A stretch of DNA of 64,000 nt from Sclerotinia nivalis (Eukaryota > Ascomycota > Leotiomycetes > Helotiales > Sclerotiniaceae): the NCBI GenBank assembly GCA_029531795.1, contig JAPEIS010000003.1, positions 868,001-932,000 of the forward strand, in the 5' to 3' direction. Of the stretch, positions 58,630 to 64,000 are shown one piece after another; position 1 is the stretch's first letter, and every line of letters starts with the position of its first letter. The notes beneath the pieces are model-generated. The model searched no databases and was not told the DNA's origin. It saw nothing but the letters and a program-made list of their open reading frames with translations. Position numbers and translations under genes: made by a program.

Positions 58630-61600
58630 ATGGCATCTTGGACCGACCAAAACGAGCTTTTTCGTCTGGGGAAGAAAATCTTCGACGCAACGGGCACCCC
58701 CACACCATCCGAGAAATCGCTCATCTCCTCCCTCGCCAGTACTACTGGCGTAGGCTACAATGTTGCTCGCGATGCCTATGTCAAATCTGTGCTTGATCCT
58801 CTATTGCAAAATAAAGTTCGCAAATCCATGAAATGGATCATCAATTCGAGTTTCGTGCCGGAATTCATTGATTCTACCGCAAATGGCACTGATTTAGACG
58901 ATGAGAGTTTTGAGAAAGAAACCATTGACCCAGTGGTTTTGAATGCGGATGGAGTACCCGTTCCTAAGAGGATGTTTAATATTGATACGGGGAATATGGA
59001 GGATGAGTCAAATGGCCAATATGTGATATTGAGTCACTGTTGGAAAGGACAAGAAATCACATATTCATTTCTTACCAAGATCAAAGAGAACGCGAGGAAA
59101 AGAGAAGTTTATGAGATGGTTCGGGACGCTGATGATGAAGATGAGGATGCGAAGAGGTTTGCTAGTTTTCAAGCTAAGAAATTCGGTCATTTGGAAGTGG
59201 GAAAAAGTGATGTTGAATTACTCGCTGCGCAATGCACGAAGGATGTTGATGAGCAGATCAAGAAAATCACCGTTATTCTGAGCCGTTCAGGTAATGGTTC
59301 AAGTGATTGCGATCTAGGGACATTCCTTGCTCAGCTGACCGAGTTTAAAGAAGCTACTTGGGAAGCAGCAAGCGCTCGCAGTACTCTGAATGAGAAGAAA
59401 AATGAAATAGAGTTGGGGAAGAGGGCAAACAAGGACTTGGAGAAGGAAAAGAAAGACGTGGGAGTTAATGATTTGGGAACGCCCACCAACAGTGAGGCCA
59501 GTGAGGCAAGTGAGGATGATAGTTTCAACCTTCGCAGAGATTTGTCGCAAGCCGAATCCGATCTTCCTGAAGTTGAAGACAAGCTCAGCCACGCCGAAAC
59601 ACGCCTCAGAAACGCAACAGAAGAATGCATGACCATGAACCAAATCCCCGGCCTACGGTCCACGATGGAAGATCTCCTTCCTATCCTAGAGAGAAAGAAG
59701 TCAATGTACAAAATCGAAGGCTCACTGACGGAAGCGAAAAAAATCCTTGATTCTGGCCTTTTCCCATCTAATGGCCGTAAACGTTACCTTTGGAACGATA
59801 CCTGCTGTATCAATAAAGGCGACGCAAATGAGCTTAACGAATCACTTGCTATGATGGGACAATGGTATAACCATGCCGACCTTTGTTTGGTGCACCTGGA
59901 TACACCAAGTTCAACAGAATGGGTCAATACTTGGCGTAGTCTTGACATGCAGCCTGGTGAGTTGGCTGATGATGACAATTTTGCTAAATTTGAAGATGTG
60001 GTATCACCAAAGTGGGGGAAAAGAGGTTGGACTTTGCAGGAACTGGTATTGAGTAAAATGACCTTTTATGTGAACAATCTTTGGAAGCCTTTGTCCAGAG
60101 ATGTAGAAGGTCTTGGTCCATACTATTATCATTGTTTTTATCTTCAAAAGCATGTTCGTGACCAAGATATTTCTGGGTTGCCAGAAAAAGCAAAATCTCT
60201 TCTCCAAAATTTGGCACATCTGCAAGAATTCATGGATACCAGTGAAAAGGTACATCCAATCCCCCACGTTGACAATGTACCACCATCCAAATCAGAGCTT
60301 CGGGTAGGCTGACTAGAACATAGATCCCTTACTTCAATTCAACAGAAGGACTAGAAAGGTCAAGAAGACTCATTGGCATCCTCAATTTTCTCGGGGTTCA
60401 ATTTCCCGGAGAGATGAACGATGATAATTCCGGTGCCTATATTCGGAGTACGATTTCTCGAGCAGGGTATGAGATCGAATCACAGATTAATCGGGAAATC
60501 CCCGCTGCGCAGACTCTTCGATCACTGTTCACAACTCTGGGTTTTGATTTGACCTCGAATTCGATTCGACCACAAGCGAGGACCTTAATCAAGCTTTTAA
60601 TAAGAACTTTAGTTGATGATTGTGCGGCTGCTATCGTTGCGGATCGAACAAAGGTTTCAGAATTCACAAATGTGCCCCCACCTGAATGCTGTCGCGGACT
60701 TAGCAGGCCAACTCTTCCCGCCCACGATATTTTGTCTTTGGCATCATATCGAAAATGCACTGTCCCTATTGATAGAGTTTACTCGCTGATGGGAGTCCTT
60801 GGCGTGAAATTTTCAGCCTTCCATGCAGAAGGCCCAACTAAAGCTCTTTGTCGATTGCTCGACGAGGTGGTCATCACTACCAATGATGTCTCAATATTCA
60901 ACTGGGCGGGTAAATATTTGGGAAGCCCTATCAGAGGAAGATCTTTATATCCCTCTAGTTTGACCGCATTCAGCCCAGGGAAAACAGATAATTATTTTAC
61001 GGCAAGGAGAAATGATGTATTGGCGGAAGCCTCGAAGAAAGAAAGATATATGTTGCAAGACACTGCGTCTCAAATTACATTGCTATTACGTCGAACAATC
61101 GACTTCGTCAAAAGAACGGCGTACAAAGATATGCCCATTGGCCTACTTCAAAGTATCCTCAATTTCATTGAGACAATTGGCTTGAGCGAGCTTAGGCCTC
61201 AGCTGCTCAATCTTGGAAAGCTACTGGTCTATCTCGAGAATACTGTAAGCTTCGAGAAGTACAAGCCACAAACTCGTTATAGGACCGAAGAAGAAAAGAC
61301 TAAGAGAGAGGTCAGTGGCGAAGAGGAAAAGCCGGTAAGCGAGGATAGTGAAAACATTGCCTCGAGATTCGGACTCAAAACACCACACATACCTCAGATG
61401 CCACATTTTTCCGCACCGAAACTCAAAACCAGACTTAGTGGATTTGGCAGAAAGACAAAAGAACCGCTGGCTCCCGCAAAAGAAAGCGTAGACGCTCCAC
61501 CAACATCTCACGTGGAGTCAGGAACAATTCCTTCAAACAAAGAAGAACCAAAAAATCTAGTCGACGAAATAGACCATTGGATCTCCAAGGCTCAAGACAT

Positions 61601-62795
61601 CAAGGTCATCCCAAGAGAATTCCAGCCGCTTTTTGAGCATCTACAAGCTCCGAGTTTGGATGGTCTACCTATGGGAAAACGTCAAAAGCCACAGAAAAGT
61701 CAAGAATTTCTAAGTTCTAGTATGATATGTCCAAATCCAATCATGCTCACCACTTCTGGTATTGAAGGGGTCTTCGATATTCAGAGAGTCATAGTCAGTA
61801 TGCAGAATCCCGAACACCTCCGCTATCAAGTACAGAGTGCTGTGAACGACAACCAGAAGATAAGCGGACAATGTACTATCAGTACGGCACTGTCTATGAT
61901 AACAGTCAATTTCTCTTGCGAAGCCAGGGTATTGGGAAAGCAACTGGATGTTTGTGATGTAGTCCAGAGAGCTTTGTTTGATCCCGAGGAGAAAAGATCA
62001 CTCGATTCAATAAATTCAAGGCCAGCTCTCACCACAGGACATGAGAGCGACAGCTACTATAGCAAGCTCACCTCGTTTTCCTCCGGATTTATGAGTAAGG
62101 AACCAGAAACAACCGTTTCCACCGAGAACGAAGATGCAAAAACCCCCGACCTCGATCCATCAGCTCAAGCCCGCACCTTTGGCGAAAATTCAGAACAACG
62201 TCGTGTGGTCCGTATGCTCGACTTTGTCCAAGAGAACAATATCAACCTTATCGTAGGCGAATGGGTTCTTGCCAGGTTTACAGGCGCTGAAGGAGCAAAA
62301 TGGTTCCTATGTCAATTGGAATTAGGATCCACGCACAGTTACTATGGACGACGCATAGCGACAGACGATATTGACTTCAAAAACGTAGTACCCGAACCTG
62401 GGCTTGTGGGTCATTGGGAGAACTATATGAGAAACAAGAAAACAGAACTGTGCCGCGTCGTGAATGTGTTAGGCCAAGGACGGTTAGTTCGACAGTACGC
62501 AGACTCAGTCACCAGCTCGGAGATTAAAACCGAGATGAATGATGACTCGGATCACGAAGGTTCAAATAACAAAGAAAAACTCAAAGATTTCCTCTTCAAA
62601 CGAGGAACAGTCTTTGGCGCTGAAGTTGTCCAAACACTCACTGATATGTGGGGCGAGAGATTGGATGAGATATTGAGTGATACTATTCTCCAGCAGGTAC
62701 CAAAGGGACTGAGAGCTGCAATCATGAACTTGAACGAGAATGAGGATTTGTTGCCAGCTATGTTTTTGAGTGGTATCCAGGTCCATATGTTTTAA
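58630..62795 (+). CDS. Large HET-domain protein with coiled-coil insertion
   Basis: The first open part (58630 to about 60303) starts at an ATG with good context. It carries HET-domain blocks: YVILSHCWKG near residues 131-139, RYLWNDTCCINKGD near 384-397, and KWGKRGWTLQELVLSKM near 460-475. The first two blocks are normally about 45 residues apart; here about 240 charged residues, with heptad-like stretches, lie between them. The second part (about 60346-62795) runs on with RRLIGILNFLG, RPTLPAHDILSLASYRKCTVPIDRVYSLMGVLGV (the usual HET-family YxRVYALLGL stretch) and a long tail. A GTAGGC donor at 60304 with acceptor 60345 would break the frame; donor GTGAAA at 60242 would keep it (1353 residues). 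Family role: HET proteins trigger cell death on non-self fusion. Confidence 0.8.
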
Positions 62796-62907
62796 TAGGT
62801 AGTTTTGGGTACAGATCTTATGAATTGAAATTAGTTTGAAGCTGCTTTGAATTTGACTAGAACTGCAAGAATTTCCGATAGTCAGCCACGGTGGGCTTGA
62901 TGAAATA
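62796..62907. other. 3' flank of the HET gene
   Basis: Short AT-rich spacer ending at the TA that precedes the MITE. No signal is assigned. Confidence 0.35.
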
Positions 62908-63204
62908 CAGTAGAACCTGGTTACACCGGACTGAGTTATACCGGATACTTGGATATACCGGAAGTATTTCCCAATTTCATCGATTTTTGTATAGGAATAC
63001 CGGATTTTTTGCCTATAACGGATTACCGGATGATTTTTTATCAAATCTAGTATAATTTTGATGAGGATAAACTCTCGGAGGTTCGGGGATAACATCCGCA
63101 GAAATCTTGTTATAAAATTTTATAAATATTTTTTATACTGGAAACCTCTTTATACCGGATTTGATTGGTCGAATTTTTTGATCCGGTATAATCAAGTTAT
63201 ACTG
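62908..63204. mobile_element. pogo/Tigger-like MITE, TA target site
   Basis: The 297-bp element is flanked by TA on both sides (62906-62907, 63205-63206). Left end CAGTAGAACCTGGTTACACCGG; right end, reversed, CAGTATAACTTGATTATACCGG: 22-bp terminal inverted repeats with about five mismatches. CAGTA-type ends and a TA duplication are typical of the pogo branch of Tc1/mariner. Further ATACCGGA or TTACCGGA words sit just inside both ends, like extra transposase-binding sites. No coding capacity. Confidence 0.82.
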
Positions 63205-63349
63205 TAGTGCAAGATCTTACTATGAATTCGTACCTTGATCAATAGGATTCCCCGGCACCGTGCACAAGACCCACCGGCTCAGCCCCATGCTCTAACCCCC
63301 ATTCTCGCAAATGCTTTCTGTACATTATCATCTACCGTCTAAACTCACA

Positions 63350-63505
63350 TACAAGAACTCGCACTAAACCCTTTAAAAAAAAGGATCTGCAGTGGGTTCG
63401 CAAGATATTCCGATACGAGATTGAAAAAACATCGGAATTTGAAGATTCCGAGCCCTAACCCATTGTCGATCTTCGTCTTAAACGGGTTTAGTGTGAGTTC
63501 TTGTA
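63350..63505. mobile_element. Small TIR element, probably a MITE
   Basis: TACAAGAACTCGCACTAAAC at the left and its inverse at the right form 22-bp inverted repeats (63350-63371 and 63484-63505) with a single mismatch. If the outer TA is the target duplication, the element is 152 bp. An inner inverted pair ATTCCGAT/ATCGGAAT (near 63407-63437) adds a hairpin. No coding capacity. Confidence 0.65.
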
Positions 63506-63592
63506 CGGTGATGGCGATAAGTTCCTACGTACGCAGGTAACATTTAGAGCCCGTTCTTTGTACAGCTTAGAGAATTTTGTGATTTGCCGACC

Positions 63593-63881
63593 TGTCACGG
63601 GGAATATTAACCACTCGGTAAGAGTGGCGTCACTTTTATCGTGATACGATCTGAACACAGATTCGTGAATAGGCATACAAATTCGTGATTTTGATCAAAA
63701 TCATACTAAAAAAAACTTAATTGAATAAGAGCTTTATAAAAAGGATGATAATCTTTAATCAGATTTCTGAAAATGATGGTTTAATTCAAGGCATAATAAG
63801 AAAGAATCAATTTATCTATACTAGAGAATAACAAACTACTATATAATATATAATAGAGTTGAGTTTTTTATAATCCTTACA
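63593..63881. mobile_element. Possible short LTR-like sequence
   Basis: Starts TGTCACGGGGAATATTAACC and ends ATAATCCTTACA, giving the same first ten and last seven bases as the block at 57557-58146. 289 bp long, AT-rich inside. No target duplication is visible. Tentative. Confidence 0.3.
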
Positions 63882-63950
63882 GAGGGGATCAAAACCTTAA
63901 GCGAATAAAAAGCCCTTTCTATGGTGGCGTCCTGAGGCATTCATGCCAGG

Positions 63951-64000
63951 ATTGATTGATTGATTGATTGATTAAATTAACGTCTACACTGAGTCTAAGA
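63951..64000 (-). mobile_element. SINE-like retroposon, copy 3 (cut by window edge)
   Basis: ATTGATTGATTGATTGATTA followed by AATTAACGTCTACACTGAGT is identical to copy 1 in the unique part, with a longer tetranucleotide run. Only the tail end of the element is inside the window. Confidence 0.75.

Noticed and set aside
60304..60345. Intron with GTAGGC donor in the HET gene
   Set aside because: Its acceptor leads to AAG GAC TAG in the donor's phase, so it would stop translation and cannot be accepted as drawn.
1..64000. tRNA genes, rRNA and CRISPR arrays
   Set aside because: I looked for GGTTCGAAYCC-type B boxes with cloverleaf partners and for regularly spaced direct repeats and found none that hold up; a tRNAscan run would be decisive.

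Overview
The window is nuclear DNA of a filamentous ascomycete. Most multi-exon genes carry introns of about 44-90 bp with GTRNGT-type donors, CTAAC/CTGAC branch sites and short distances to the acceptor. The gene set (HET-domain protein, AA13 starch LPMO with CBM20, Ser/Thr-rich GPI protein, Vip1, Utp21, Cab2) and overall style suggest a Leotiomycete close to Botrytis/Sclerotinia. That placement is an inference and was not tested by any search.

Left part (1-29.2 kb), gene-rich: a decayed multispanning membrane protein gene (288-1948); a CENP-O/Mcm21 kinetochore gene divergent from an acetyl-CoA transporter; the CoA-pathway enzyme phosphopantothenate-cysteine ligase; an RBR E3 ubiquitin ligase; a wrecked 4-coumarate-CoA-ligase-like gene (about 14.9-16.1 kb); a starch-active LPMO; the SSU-processome protein Utp21; and, divergent from it, the inositol pyrophosphate synthase Vip1. 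The acetyl-CoA transporter and the CoA enzyme are close together, but nothing shows that they are co-regulated.

Middle part (29.2-41.8 kb): an unusually long gene-poor stretch. The only gene I can support in it is a 54-residue Cys-rich protein with three CxxC pairs (37627-37791). A SINE-like retroposon with a 12-bp target-site duplication lies at 39287-39493.

Right part (41.8-58.5 kb): a single-pass membrane protein, a Ser/Thr-rich GPI protein, a large kelch-type membrane protein, a DUF1330-like protein, a three-exon orphan gene, a pirin with a hydrophobic N-terminus and, just downstream, a fragment of a second pirin. A second SINE-like copy, AT-rich DNA, another three-exon orphan gene and a probable solo LTR follow. 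Next to that LTR are three in-frame 96/99-bp tandem repeats.

Right end (58.6-64 kb): a very large HET-domain gene whose HET core is split by a long coiled-coil-like insertion. After it comes a repeat cluster: a pogo-like MITE, a second small TIR element, a second LTR-like sequence and the start of a third SINE-like copy cut by the window edge. I saw no tRNA, rRNA or CRISPR. All gene models come from reading splice signals by eye.
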